DNA from: Amycolatopsis cihanbeyliensis
GTDB taxonomy: Bacteria > Actinomycetota > Actinomycetes > Mycobacteriales > Pseudonocardiaceae
NCBI RefSeq assembly: GCF_006715045.1
Contig: NZ_VFML01000002.1
Location: 806,001 to 870,000, forward strand
Reading direction: 5' to 3'
DNA length: 64,000 nucleotides
Of this stretch, positions 1-8,768 are shown piece by piece. A model generated the notes under the pieces. The model did not search any database. It was given only the letters and a program-made list of their open reading frames with translations, and was not told where the DNA came from. Each line of letters opens with the position of its first letter. Positions within the stretch are counted from its first letter, which is position 1. The translations under genes were made by a program, and so were the position numbers.

Positions 1-450
1 CACCGGCCGCGAAGAACCGTTGACGAACTCCGCGCGGAACCGGTCGCCGAAGGCCATCGGAATGAAGCTGTTGCAGCCACGCGCCTCCTGGATACTGGTC
101 AGCGCGCTGGCGAAACCGACCGGCCTGCCGTGTGGCGCACCGAAGAAGTCCAGGCAGGGAACCGAGATGCTCGGCTCGTCCAGGTCGTCGTAGAACACCT
201 CCAGGCAGAGCGCCCGGTTCTGCTCAGGTGGACCCGGGGGGAAGGTCATCCACACGTGCCGCACGGTTCCCGGGCCACGCAGATCGGCCAGCGTCACCCG
301 CTCCCCCGGCTGGATGTCCCGGCTGGGCGCGCCCTTCCGGCCTGCCGCCGCGGTGCCACCGGCGCCACGCGCGCCGGTGGGGTTCTCGAAGGTGGCCGCC
401 CGGGAATCGAGCTCGGTGGGAACGCGCGTCAGATCCGTGACATCGACCAT
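1..450 (-). CDS. DUF2961 / GH172-type protein, N-terminal part (cut by window edge)
   Basis: The minus strand is open from the ATG at 450 to the left edge, giving the first 150 residues; the gene continues outside the window. The residues ENPTGARGAGG near position 22 and GRKGAPSR near 37, followed by GPGTVRHVWMTF near 60, are the typical opening of DUF2961 proteins, a family that includes glycoside hydrolase family 172 enzymes acting on fructan or arabinan-type sugars. No signal peptide is visible, so a cytoplasmic protein is likely. It points the same way as the acyl-CoA dehydrogenase gene to its right, with 52 bases between. The substrate cannot be inferred from this fragment. Confidence 0.8.
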   Translation of the reverse strand, partial: MVDVTDLTRVPTELDSRAATFENPTGARGAGGTAAAGRKGAPSRDIQPGERVTLADLRGPGTVRHVWMTFPPGPPEQNRALCLEVFYDDLDEPSISVPCLDFFGAPHGRPVGFASALTSIQEARGCNSFIPMAFGDRFRAEFVNGSSRPV

Positions 451-502
451 GCACGCAACGTATCAGCGGATGTGCAGCCGGCGAAAAGGGCCGGGCAACC
501 GC

Positions 503-1744
503 TCATGCGCCGAGCAGGCCCTTCGCGATGTGGGTCACCTGGATCTCGTTGCTGCCCGCGTAGATCATCAACGACTTCGCGTCCCTGGCCAGTTGCTCCA
601 CCCGGTACTCGGCCATGTAGCCGTTGCCGCCGAAAAGCTGGACCGCCTCCATGGCGACCTCGGTGGCCGCCTCCGAGGAGTACATCTTCATCGCCGAGGC
701 CTCGGCGAAGGTCGGCAGGGTGCCCGCGCGCAGCATCTCGATGGTCCGGAAGACCATGTTCTGCACGTTGAGCCTGGCGACCTCCATCTTCGCCAGCTTG
801 TACTGGATCAGCTGGAAGCGTCCGATCTCCTGACCCCACAGGGTGCGGCTGTTCGCGTAGTCCACGCACAGCCGGTGACACTCGTTGATGATCCCGAGCG
901 ACAGCGCGGCGACGCCCATGCGCTCGAAAGAGAAACTCTCCCGCGCGCTGTCCTTCCCGTCGCCGCCCTTGTGCTCCTCGGTCTCGCCAAGTAACCGGTC
1001 CTTCCCCAGCCGGACGTTGTCGAAGAACAGTTCCCCGGTCGGCGAGGAGTTCATACCCATCTTCTTGAACGGCTTGGACTGGATGAGACCGTCCATTCCG
1101 GAGTCCAGCACGAAGGTGAGCACCTTGCGGTCCCGCACCGGGGCGCCGTCACCCTCATCCAGCTTGGCGTAGACGACGATGGTGTCGGCATACGGACCGT
1201 TCGTGATGAAGGTCTTCCGCCCGTTGAGGACATAGGAGTCGCCGTCCCTCCGGACATAGGTCTTCATCCCACCGAAGGCGTCCGAACCGGAGTCCGGCTC
1301 GGTGATCGCCCAGGCGCCGACCTTGTCGAAGGTGGCCAGGCCGGGCAGCCAGCGTTCCTGCTGCGCCAACGTCCCCCTGGACAGGATGGTGGCCCCGGTG
1401 AGCCCGATGCTGACCCCGATCGAGGCCACGATGCCGAGACTCACCCCGGCCAGCTCGCTGATCGCGATCAGCGCCATGCCCTCCTGGCCGCCGAGCCCGA
1501 ACCCGAGGCCGTCACCGGAGGACTTCGACTCCGCTGCCTCCCTGGCTCGGCGGCTGTCCAGAAGCTTCCCGACAGCCTCCCGTGCCATGGTGTCCACGCC
1601 GAAGGACGCGAACAGCTTGCGGATGACCTCGTACGGCGGTAGCTCGCCGCTCTCCAGCGCGTCAGCACGCGGCCGGATCTCCTTGTCGACGAACTCCCGG
1701 ACCGCGTCCCTGATCAGCAGATCGGTCTCGGACCACTCGATCAT
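503..1744 (-). CDS. acyl-CoA dehydrogenase
   Basis: A 413-residue FAD-dependent acyl-CoA dehydrogenase catalysing alpha,beta-dehydrogenation of an acyl-CoA. The middle holds the FAD/substrate segment (AWAITEPDSGSDAFG, about 150-165), and the C-terminus has YAGSNEIQ, whose Glu is the usual catalytic base position. Length fits the family. The ATG at 1744 follows an AGGGGTGG ribosome site 10 bases after the SDR stop, so it is the last gene of the leftward five-gene operon beginning at 5167. A Lys/Glu/Ser-rich insertion near residues 75-90 is unusual but in frame. Substrate is unknown; the neighbours suggest a branched or steroid side-chain acyl-CoA. Confidence 0.9.
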   Translation of the reverse strand: MIEWSETDLLIRDAVREFVDKEIRPRADALESGELPPYEVIRKLFASFGVDTMAREAVGKLLDSRRAREAAESKSSGDGLGFGLGGQEGMALIAISELAGVSLGIVASIGVSIGLTGATILSRGTLAQQERWLPGLATFDKVGAWAITEPDSGSDAFGGMKTYVRRDGDSYVLNGRKTFITNGPYADTIVVYAKLDEGDGAPVRDRKVLTFVLDSGMDGLIQSKPFKKMGMNSSPTGELFFDNVRLGKDRLLGETEEHKGGDGKDSARESFSFERMGVAALSLGIINECHRLCVDYANSRTLWGQEIGRFQLIQYKLAKMEVARLNVQNMVFRTIEMLRAGTLPTFAEASAMKMYSSEAATEVAMEAVQLFGGNGYMAEYRVEQLARDAKSLMIYAGSNEIQVTHIAKGLLGA

Positions 1745-1754
1745 GAATCCACCC

Positions 1755-2627
1755 CTAACCCGGCAGGCGCTCGGCGATGTCGTCGATCCGCCACGGCCCC
1801 TCGGTTTCGATCGTCTTCACGTCGTGCCAGCCGGCGAGCTCGGAGATCGCCTCGCCCTGCACGGCGAACACCTTGCCGCTGATCGGGCACTTCTCCGTGG
1901 CGAGGTAGGCAACCAGCGGGGAGATGTTGGCCGGGCTGAACGCGTCGAACTCGCCCTCCTCCACCTCCTGCGCGAAGATCGCCCCCATTCCGGGGGTGGC
2001 CAGGGTGAGCCGGGTACGCGCGATCGGCGCGATCGCGTTCACCCGCACCCCGTAGCGCTCCAGCTCCCCGGCGGCGACCAGGGTCAGCGCCGCGATACCG
2101 GCCTTGGCCGCGCCGTAGTTGGCCTGCCCGGCGTTCGGCATCGTGGTACCGGAGGCCGAGGCGGTGTTGATCACCGAGCCGGCCACCTGCTCGCCCGCCT
2201 TGGCACGCGCCTTCCAGTACGCGGCGGCATGCCGCAGCACGGCGAAATGCCCCTTCAGGTGCACGTTGATCACCGCGTCCCACTGGGACTCCTCCAGCCC
2301 CGCGATGAACCCGTCGCGCAGGATGCCCGCGTTGTTCACCACCACGTCGAGCCGGCCGAACTCGGAAACGGCCTGCTCCACCAGCGCGCCGGCACCGTCC
2401 CACTCGGCCACGTTGTCGGTGTTGGCGACCGCCGTGCCACCCGCGGCCGTGATCTCGTCGGCCACCTCCCGCGCCGGGCCGGAATCCGCGCCACTACCGT
2501 CGTTCCCGCCGCCGAGGTCGTTGACCACCACGCGGGCGCCCTCGGCCGCGAACAGCAACGCGTGCTCGCGGCCGATTCCCCGCCCGGCGCCGGTGACCAC
2601 GGCGACGCGCCCGTCCAAAGCTCCCAT
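1755..2627 (-). CDS. SDR family oxidoreductase (3-hydroxyacyl-CoA dehydrogenase type)
   Basis: A 290-residue short-chain dehydrogenase. It starts MGALDGRVAVVTGAGRGIGRE, with the Rossmann TGxxxGIG motif, then NNAG near 105, and the catalytic Ser plus YGAAK (Tyr and Lys) near 160-180. The long N-terminal cofactor loop and an extended C-terminal tail resemble the SDR half of the peroxisomal multifunctional enzyme and mycobacterial Hsd4A, which oxidise 3-hydroxyacyl-CoAs. ATG at 2627 is preceded by GAGGAAGC. It lies between a MaoC hydratase and an acyl-CoA dehydrogenase, so hydration followed by oxidation in beta-oxidation is a natural reading. The exact substrate is inferred. Confidence 0.85.
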   Translation of the reverse strand: MGALDGRVAVVTGAGRGIGREHALLFAAEGARVVVNDLGGGNDGSGADSGPAREVADEITAAGGTAVANTDNVAEWDGAGALVEQAVSEFGRLDVVVNNAGILRDGFIAGLEESQWDAVINVHLKGHFAVLRHAAAYWKARAKAGEQVAGSVINTASASGTTMPNAGQANYGAAKAGIAALTLVAAGELERYGVRVNAIAPIARTRLTLATPGMGAIFAQEVEEGEFDAFSPANISPLVAYLATEKCPISGKVFAVQGEAISELAGWHDVKTIETEGPWRIDDIAERLPG

Positions 2628-2638
2628 GGTGCTTCCTC

Positions 2639-3502
2639 TCAGTCCGCCACGACGGCAAGGCCGTCCTTGATCACGAGTTCCTCGCCTGCCGTGGCCTCGA
2701 ACGCGTAGTTGACGCCCCGCTCCGGCCGCCCGGCCCGCCAGATCCGGGTGGTGATGTCCTGCCCGGGCAACACCGGTTTGGCGAACCGCACGGCGAGCCG
2801 CTTCAACCGCTCGCCGCGCCCGCCCGCGACCTCGGTCAGCACGGCCCAGGAGGTGAACGCCATCGTGCACAGGCCGTGCGCGATGATCCCGGGGAAGCCG
2901 GCCGCCTTGGCGATCTCCTCGTCGAGGTGGATCGGCATCGGGTCGCCTGCGGCCGGGCCGTACCGGAAGGTCTGGTCGGTGTCCACATGCTGCTCGACCC
3001 GCGCCACCGGGTGGTGCTCGCGCAGGGACTCGTCGAACTTGTGCTCCGGGGCGAGGGTGCCCACCGGCGCACCGGCGTCGAACTTGCGGAAGAACGCGGT
3101 CACGTACTGCTCGTTGACCAGCTCCCCACCCTCGGTGCGACATTCCAGGTAGATCGCCGAGCGGGTGCCGTTGGGCAGGCCCTGGTAGCCGATCATCTTC
3201 CCGCGCGAGACCAGCTTGTCCCCCGGTTTCAGCGGCCGGTGGAAAAGGAAATCCTGCTCCCCGTGCACCAGTCGCGGGATCAGTTCGACCGGAACCACCT
3301 CCAGCGCGGGCTCCATCAACGCCTGGAAGACCGGGACGATGGCGAACACCGGGGGCGCGAGCTCGCCGGCCAGGTGCTCCTCGATGGGGTCGTTGGTGGC
3401 CTTGGCATACTCGATGATCCGCTCGCGGGTCACCTCGAACCGGTGTTCCTCGGTCCAGCTGTCCAGCCCGCTGGGGTCGAAGCTCAGCTCCTCATCAGCC
3501 AT
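2639..3502 (-). CDS. MaoC-family (double hot-dog) enoyl-CoA hydratase
   Basis: A 287-residue protein with two hot-dog halves. The C-terminal half carries the hydratase pattern: DPMPIHLDEE followed by AGFPGIIAHGLCTM, with the catalytic Asp/His pair. This is the arrangement of hydratase 2 enzymes that add water to a 2-enoyl-CoA. The N-terminal half (residues 1-140) has the substrate-binding hot-dog without that motif. It follows the SRPBCC gene by 5 bases and precedes the SDR gene by 11, so the three are surely cotranscribed. Together with the SDR it supplies the central steps of beta-oxidation, as in Hsd4B-Hsd4A pairs. Confidence 0.85.
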   Translation of the reverse strand: MADEELSFDPSGLDSWTEEHRFEVTRERIIEYAKATNDPIEEHLAGELAPPVFAIVPVFQALMEPALEVVPVELIPRLVHGEQDFLFHRPLKPGDKLVSRGKMIGYQGLPNGTRSAIYLECRTEGGELVNEQYVTAFFRKFDAGAPVGTLAPEHKFDESLREHHPVARVEQHVDTDQTFRYGPAAGDPMPIHLDEEIAKAAGFPGIIAHGLCTMAFTSWAVLTEVAGGRGERLKRLAVRFAKPVLPGQDITTRIWRAGRPERGVNYAFEATAGEELVIKDGLAVVAD

Positions 3503-3507
3503 GGCGA

Positions 3508-3939
3508 TCAGCCCAGCAGTTCCTTGAGCTTCTCCATGGATCGGTCCAGGTTCTTCTTCCCGTCCTTCTCCACGGCCTTGCCCAGGGCGCCCACGATCAT
3601 CTGACCGGTGAACTCGGCGTCGATGGTGGCCTGCGAACCGCCGGGCGCCTCCTGCACGGACAGGTCGAACCGCACCTTCACCCCGGCCATCCCGGTACCG
3701 GAAATGGACAGTGTGGACGGTGCCTCGTAGGCGTCCACGGTCCACTCGATGGTGTTCGGCATGCCCATCATGGTGACCACCTCGGTCACCTTGCTGCCCT
3801 CCTTGAACTCCGAGGGCACCTCGCCCTTCCACTTGGTGTGGATGGTCAACCATTTCTCGAAGTTGTTCGGGTCGGAGAAGACCTCCCACACCTGCTCCGG
3901 TGTTCCGGGAAGGTCGACCGAAGCATTGATCTGACCCAT
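3508..3939 (-). CDS. SRPBCC family protein
   Basis: A 143-residue START/Bet v1-like (SRPBCC) protein. It opens MGQINASVDLPGTPEQVWEVFSDP, the usual first strand and helix of this fold, and ends with the long C-terminal helix (about 118-140). Such proteins form a hydrophobic pocket for lipids, steroids or polyketides. No catalytic residues can be assigned. Its place between the thiolase and MaoC genes suggests binding or presentation of the operon's hydrophobic acyl substrate, but this is inference from context only. Confidence 0.8.
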   Translation of the reverse strand: MGQINASVDLPGTPEQVWEVFSDPNNFEKWLTIHTKWKGEVPSEFKEGSKVTEVVTMMGMPNTIEWTVDAYEAPSTLSISGTGMAGVKVRFDLSVQEAPGGSQATIDAEFTGQMIVGALGKAVEKDGKKNLDRSMEKLKELLG

Positions 3940-3973
3940 GACGTCCTCCTGTCGGTTCGTGCGGTGGATGAGC

Positions 3974-5167
3974 TCAGCGGTCGGCCGGCCGGTAGGCGGT
4001 CACCACGACCGCGCCACCGAGTCCGATGTTGTGCTGCAGGGCGACCCGCGCACCGGGCACCTGGCGCCCATCCGCGGCCCCCCGTAGCTGCCAGGTCAGC
4101 TCGGCGCACTGGGCGAGCCCGGTGGCCCCGAGCGGGTGCCCCTTGGAGATCAGGCCCCCGGAGGGGTTGACCACCCACCTGCCGCCGTAGGTGGTGTCCC
4201 CCGCGTCGACGAGCTTGCCGCCCTCGCCCTCCGGGCACAGGCGAAGCGCCTCGTAGGTGATCAGCTCGTTGGTGGAGAAGCAGTCATGCAACTCGATGAC
4301 ATCCACATCGGACGGTTCGAGGCCGGACCGCTCGTACACCGTGTCCGCGGCTGCCCTGGTCATCTTGCCACCGACCAGGCTGATCGCCGAGTTGTCCTCG
4401 AAGCTGCTGCGCATATCGGTGACCATGGACTGGCCGACGATCTCCACCGCCTGCCCGGCGAGCCCGTGCCTGTCCACGAAGGCCTCGCTGGCGATGATCG
4501 CGGCGCCGGAACCGTCCGAGGTCGGCGAGCACTGCAGTTTCGTCAACGGTTCGTAGATCACCTTCGCGTCCAGGATTTCCTGCAGCGTGTAGGCATCCTG
4601 GAACTGCGCGTACGGGTTGTCGACCGAGTGCCGGTGGTTCTTCTCGCCGATCCTGGCGAACTGCTCCGGGGTGGTGCCGTAGGTGTCCATGTGCTCCCGC
4701 CCGGCCGCGCCGAACATCCACGGCGCGGGCGGCATCGCCACCTCGTACAGCTCGGCCAGCGCGAGGATGTGCCTGAGCATGGGCTGCTCGCGGTCGTCGT
4801 AGGTGCTACCCAGTGAGCCGGGTTGCATCTTCTCGAAGCCGAGCGCCAGCGCGCAGTCCACGGTGCCACTGCGCACCGCCTGCGCGGCGAGGAACAGCGC
4901 GGTCGAGCCGGTGGAGCAGTTGTTGTTCACGTTCACCACCGGGATGCCGGTCAGGCCGAGCTCGTAGACCGCCCGCTGGCCGGAGGTGGACTCGCCGTAG
5001 ACATACCCGACGTAGGCCTGCTCGACCCGCGCGTAGGAGATTCCGGCATCCGCGAGCGCGAGCTCGCCGGACTCCTTGGCCATCGCCGGGTAGTCCCAGT
5101 CCGCACGGCGACCCGGCTTCTCGAACTTCGTCATCCCGACGCCGACGACATACGTCTTGGTGCTCAC
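3974..5167 (-). CDS. thiolase / SCP-x-type lipid-transfer protein
   Basis: A 397-residue thiolase-fold protein. The nucleophile Cys is in NNNCSTGS near residue 85, the HDCFSTNE segment is near 300, and [14 protein letters not shown] carries the His of the C-terminal active site. The sequence is closer to SCP-x/Ltp proteins than to classical FadA, and it lacks the SCP2 sterol-carrier domain. It should cleave a 3-ketoacyl-CoA or perform a related retro-Claisen step. It is the first gene of the operon; the GTG at 5167 follows AAGGGAG by 8 bases. Substrate choice is uncertain. Confidence 0.85.
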   Translation of the reverse strand: MSTKTYVVGVGMTKFEKPGRRADWDYPAMAKESGELALADAGISYARVEQAYVGYVYGESTSGQRAVYELGLTGIPVVNVNNNCSTGSTALFLAAQAVRSGTVDCALALGFEKMQPGSLGSTYDDREQPMLRHILALAELYEVAMPPAPWMFGAAGREHMDTYGTTPEQFARIGEKNHRHSVDNPYAQFQDAYTLQEILDAKVIYEPLTKLQCSPTSDGSGAAIIASEAFVDRHGLAGQAVEIVGQSMVTDMRSSFEDNSAISLVGGKMTRAAADTVYERSGLEPSDVDVIELHDCFSTNELITYEALRLCPEGEGGKLVDAGDTTYGGRWVVNPSGGLISKGHPLGATGLAQCAELTWQLRGAADGRQVPGARVALQHNIGLGGAVVVTAYRPADR

Positions 5168-5217
5168 CGTGGGGCTCCCTTGCTGATCGGCTGTTCCGCC
5201 CTACCGGAGGTACTATA

Positions 5218-5241
5218 AACATACCAACCGGACTGTATGTT
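5218..5241. promoter_or_regulatory. inverted repeat in the thiolase/O-methyltransferase divergent promoter region
   Basis: AACATAC (5218-5224) and GTATGTT (5235-5241) form a perfect 7-bp inverted repeat around a 10-base spacer. It lies 51 bases upstream of the thiolase start in the only AT-richer stretch between the two divergent genes. The form suits a dimeric repressor, as TetR-type operators of acyl-CoA degradation operons often are. No regulator gene is adjacent. Function is inferred. Confidence 0.4.
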
Positions 5242-5320
5242 GACTAGCCTTCACCGCGTTCCACACCGAGGTGACGAACGCGCGGGGGCGGGGCGGGGCT
5301 GTCGATGCTAGGGAGGAGAC

Positions 5321-5977
5321 ATGAACCAGCAACTGTGGAGCGCGGTCGACGACTACTTCTCCGGCCGGCTGATCCCGCCCGATCCGGCGCTGGAGGCCGC
5401 GGTCGCGGCCAGCGCGGACGCCGGCCTGCCGTCGATCTCGGTGGCTGCGAACCAGGGCAAACTGCTCAACCTGCTGGCCAGGATGTCCGGTGCCCGCCGC
5501 ATCCTGGAGATCGGCACCCTCGGCGGGTACAGCACGATCTGGCTCGCCAGGGCACTGCCGGCAGGCGGCCACCTGCTGACCATCGAGGCGGATGAGCGGC
5601 ATGCCGAGGTCGCCAGGGCCAATCTGGACCGTGCCGGCCTCGTCGACCTGGTCGAGGTCCGGCTCGGCAAGGCACTGGAGGTCCTGCCCGGGATCGCCGG
5701 CCCGTTCGGCCTCACCTTCATCGACGCGGACAAGGAGAACAACGCCGAGTACTTCCGGGCCGCGCTGGAACGGTCCGAGCCGGGCGGCGTGATCGTGGTG
5801 GACAACGTGGTTCGTGCCGGACGGATCGTCCAGGAGGGAGCGCGGGATCCGGGGGTCGAGGGGGTGCACCGCCTGCATGAGCTGATCGCGGCGGAGCCGC
5901 GGGTGGACGCGACCGCGCTGCAGACCGTCGGCGGGAAGGGCTACGACGGCCTCACCATCGCACTCGTCACCGGTTGA
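5321..5977 (+). CDS. O-methyltransferase (class I, caffeoyl-CoA OMT family)
   Basis: A 218-residue SAM-dependent O-methyltransferase. The SAM site EIGTLGGYSTIWLA is at about 65-78, the acidic end of strand 2 (TIEAD) near 90, and the metal-binding Asp segment FIDADKENN near 137, with GGVIVVDNV near 160. These mark the cation-dependent catechol/caffeoyl-CoA OMT family, which methylates vicinal hydroxyls. ATG at 5321 has GGAGG 6-8 bases upstream. The gene runs opposite to the thiolase operon and its 3' end overlaps the convergent PBP gene by 11 bases. The acceptor is unknown. Confidence 0.85.
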   Translation: MNQQLWSAVDDYFSGRLIPPDPALEAAVAASADAGLPSISVAANQGKLLNLLARMSGARRILEIGTLGGYSTIWLARALPAGGHLLTIEADERHAEVARANLDRAGLVDLVEVRLGKALEVLPGIAGPFGLTFIDADKENNAEYFRAALERSEPGGVIVVDNVVRAGRIVQEGARDPGVEGVHRLHELIAAEPRVDATALQTVGGKGYDGLTIALVTG

Positions 5978-7922
5978 GCAGCGGCACTCGCACCGGTGGG
6001 AAACGGCGAATCGGACGATCCTCATGGTACTTCGCCATGAAGGAGCGCCAGATCTCCGCGGGGATCGTCTCGCCGGTCACCCGCTCGTCGCCCGCGTCGC
6101 GCAGCCTGCGCTCCCGGTCGGCACCCACCCAGACGGCGGTGGCCAGCTGCGGCGTGTACCCGGCCATCCAGGCCGCGGAGTTGTCCCCGGTGCCCGCGAA
6201 CCGGTGCGAGCCCGCCTTCGCCGCCGCCGGCCGCCCGCCGGGCAGGTCCGCGCCGCGCTCGCCGACCTCGCGCAGGGAGGCGGTCACCTCGGCGGCGATC
6301 CGGGCGTCCCGGCCGGGGCGCCCGGAGCCGGCACTGAACGCGGGCGTCCTGGACGGTCCGCGCTCCCAGGCCACCGCGCCGTCCTCGTCCCGCACCCTGG
6401 CCACGAAATGCGGTTCGATGCGCATACCCTGCCCGGCGAAGGTGGCGTAGGCGCCGGCAAGGTCGATCGGGCGTACGGGGTAACGGCCCACCGCGATCCC
6501 GGGGCCGATCGAGACGCCGTCCGGCTCCCGCAGGGTCGGCTCGCCGGCGACCTCCGCCGGGATGCCGGCGTCCCGGGCGGCCTTGCTGACGTTCTCCGCG
6601 CCGAAGGTCTTGGTCATCGTGACGAACGGGGTGTCGGCCGACACCCTGGTGGCCTCCCGTACCGAGCAGCGCACGGTACTCGCGCAGTCGTTCGCGTTGC
6701 GGAACTCCTCCCCGCCGAAGCTCGCCCGGTGCGGGGAGGGGAAGGTCTCGTCGATCCCACTGCCCTGCCGCAGCCCGGCCACCGTGACGAACGGGTGGAA
6801 CGCCGAGCCCGGGGGCCGCGGGGTGGCCGCGTAGTCACGCACGTTCCACGAGCCGCCGTGGTAGGCGACCACGGCCCCGGTGTCCGGGGTGAGCGCGACC
6901 AGTGCGGCGCGCAGGTAGTCCGGCTGGCCGGCCAGCCGTCTCCGCACCACCCGCTCGCTCGCCGCCTGGGCACGCGGGTCGATGGTCGTCTCGATCCGCA
7001 TCCCCTCCCGCCGCAGCCGGTCCAGGGACACCCCTTCCCGCCCCAGCTCGGCCAGCACCCGCTGCTTGAGGTGATGCTCGGTGTAGGTGAGCCGGCCTGC
7101 CCTGCTCTCCGCCGGATCGGCCACCTCATCGCCGGGATAGGTCATCCGCGCGCGCTCGGCCGGGTCCAGGTAGCCCCGCTCGACCAGCTTCTCCATCACG
7201 TACTCCCAGCGCTTCTTGGCGTGCGCGTGGCCGGACACCGCGGGATCGTGCACCGAGGGCGACTGGATCATGCCGGCGAGGAAGGCCGCCCGGCTCCAGC
7301 CGAGCCCGTCCTCGATGGACGTGCCGAAGTAGGCGCTGACCGCCGCGGCGGGGCCGTGCGTGTTCCGCCCGAAGGAGATGATGTTGACGTAGCTCTCGAA
7401 GATCTCCTCCTTGCGCTGCTGCTGCGTGATCTTGGTGGCCAGCACCAGCTCCTTGAACTTGCGCAGGTAGGTCGCCTGGTCCTGGCCGGTGGACTTCTTG
7501 ATGTACTGCTGGGTGATCCCCGAGCCGCCGCCCACGCCGGTGAGCGCGGCCCTGGCGATCCCGGCCGGGTCGAAGCCCTCGTTCTCCCAGAACGTCGGGT
7601 CCTCCACCGCGATGATCGCGTCCCGCAGGCGTTCCGGGACCTCCGCGTACGGAACGAACCGGCGGTCCCCGTCCTCCGGTGGGAGCTTCATCAGCTCGCT
7701 GCCGTCGGCGTACTCCAGTACGACCGTCTTCTCCAGCTCGGCCAGCACCTCGTGCGGGTCACGCACGTCCCAGAGCAGGTAGCCGACCAGGAAGGCCACT
7801 GCCGGGACACCGATGGCGAGGCCGGCGCCCCAGTATCCGATCCGCCGGATCCGGCGCCAGATCCTGCTCCGGCGGCTCGGCATGGCCGCAGCCGGATCGC
7901 CCGATTCGTCCGCATCCGTCAC
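5967..7922 (-). CDS. class A penicillin-binding protein with degenerate transpeptidase motifs
   Basis: A 651-residue membrane-anchored protein with one transmembrane helix (about 30-52), a GT51 glycosyltransferase domain (about 80-260) and a transpeptidase-like domain (about 330-640). The GT51 motifs look intact (EDPTFWENEGFDP with its catalytic Glu, GGSGITQQYIKK, RKFKELVLA). The transpeptidase domain does not: the SxxK site reads SAFH (PPGSAFHPF), SxN reads SAD (RVSADTPF) and KTG reads KAG (AAAKAGSH). The His codon was confirmed as CAC in the DNA. So this is probably a peptidoglycan polymerase whose crosslinking domain is inactive or repurposed. It stands alone, convergent with the methyltransferase gene. 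Confidence 0.88.
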   Translation of the reverse strand: MTDADESGDPAAAMPSRRSRIWRRIRRIGYWGAGLAIGVPAVAFLVGYLLWDVRDPHEVLAELEKTVVLEYADGSELMKLPPEDGDRRFVPYAEVPERLRDAIIAVEDPTFWENEGFDPAGIARAALTGVGGGSGITQQYIKKSTGQDQATYLRKFKELVLATKITQQQRKEEIFESYVNIISFGRNTHGPAAAVSAYFGTSIEDGLGWSRAAFLAGMIQSPSVHDPAVSGHAHAKKRWEYVMEKLVERGYLDPAERARMTYPGDEVADPAESRAGRLTYTEHHLKQRVLAELGREGVSLDRLRREGMRIETTIDPRAQAASERVVRRRLAGQPDYLRAALVALTPDTGAVVAYHGGSWNVRDYAATPRPPGSAFHPFVTVAGLRQGSGIDETFPSPHRASFGGEEFRNANDCASTVRCSVREATRVSADTPFVTMTKTFGAENVSKAARDAGIPAEVAGEPTLREPDGVSIGPGIAVGRYPVRPIDLAGAYATFAGQGMRIEPHFVARVRDEDGAVAWERGPSRTPAFSAGSGRPGRDARIAAEVTASLREVGERGADLPGGRPAAAKAGSHRFAGTGDNSAAWMAGYTPQLATAVWVGADRERRLRDAGDERVTGETIPAEIWRSFMAKYHEDRPIRRFPPVRVPLLNR

Positions 7923-8001
7923 CTTTCGACCTCCTGAGCCAGCAGGGCGTCAGTTCGCCACCGATCTCAGTACGCCGAACGGGTCAGGAAGGTTGAGCTC
8001 G

Positions 8002-8727
8002 TCAGCTGAGGAAACCGCGCAGCAGCGAGGCAGTGCCCTCGATGTGCTCGGCCATGGCCTGGCGGGCCGCCACCGGGTCGCCGGCAAGGATGGCGTCCAC
8101 GATGGCCTCGTGCTGGGTGTTCGAATGGTCGAGGTTGGGCTCCAGCAGCGGGATCCGGTCCAGCAGCTCGTTGATCCGCATCCGCACGTCGGCGACCGCG
8201 GTGGTCAGCGAGCCGGACGAGGTGACCTCGGCGATCGCCAGGTGCAGGCGGGAGTCCCTGCGCCGGTAGTCGTCGATGTTCGCGGACCCGGTGTCGGCGA
8301 GAGTGCTGGTGAGGTGCCTGCGGTCGGCGGGGGTGAGCGTCCGGGAAGCCGCGAGCTCGGCGGCTCCGGTCTCCAGCACGTGCCGCAGGCCGAGCGCGTC
8401 CTCCAGCGCCGCGGGGTCACGCAGCCTGCCCTCGGCGCGCGGCGGCGGCAGGCTCTCGGTGACGAAGGTGCCGCCGTACCGGCCTCTCCGGGAGGTCACG
8501 TACCCGGCGTCGGCCAGCGCCCGGATCGCCTCGCGCAGGGTCACCCTGCTCACCCCGAGGCGCTCGGCCAGTTCCCGCTCCGGCGGCAGCCGCTCCCCCG
8601 CACCGACCACGCCGAGCCGGATCGCCTGCAGTAGCCGCTCGACGGTCTCCTCGAACGCGTTACCGGCACGCACCGGCCGGAACAGCGCATCGCCCGCGCT
8701 CGACCCACCGTCGGACTGCACGCTCAC
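8002..8727 (-). CDS. GntR/FadR-family regulator (FCD domain)
   Basis: A 241-residue transcription factor. Residues 25-95 hold the winged helix-turn-helix (PPERELAERLGVSRVTLREAI). The C-terminal half is an all-helical FCD domain with metal-ligand positions DYRRRDSRLHLAI, THQ-type His (TQHEAI) and MAEHIEG. FCD regulators sense small carboxylates and often control amino-acid or amine catabolism. It lies 41 bases after sdaA on the same strand, so it may be the last gene of the glycine/serine operon. Similar regulators also accompany gamma-glutamyl-amine clusters such as that at 17150-23865, so its target is open. The short gap before it contains a weak CTCGG/CCGAG hairpin. Confidence 0.85.
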   Translation of the reverse strand: MSVQSDGGSSAGDALFRPVRAGNAFEETVERLLQAIRLGVVGAGERLPPERELAERLGVSRVTLREAIRALADAGYVTSRRGRYGGTFVTESLPPPRAEGRLRDPAALEDALGLRHVLETGAAELAASRTLTPADRRHLTSTLADTGSANIDDYRRRDSRLHLAIAEVTSSGSLTTAVADVRMRINELLDRIPLLEPNLDHSNTQHEAIVDAILAGDPVAARQAMAEHIEGTASLLRGFLS

Positions 8728-8768
8728 CGTTTCTCCCTACCTCGGCTACCCACCGAGTGTAGGCAACC

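Noticed and set aside
6024..7937. 637-codon plus-strand frame opposite the PBP gene
   Set aside because: Low-complexity Arg/Gly/Val composition, no domain motifs, no ribosome site; antisense of a clear class A PBP.
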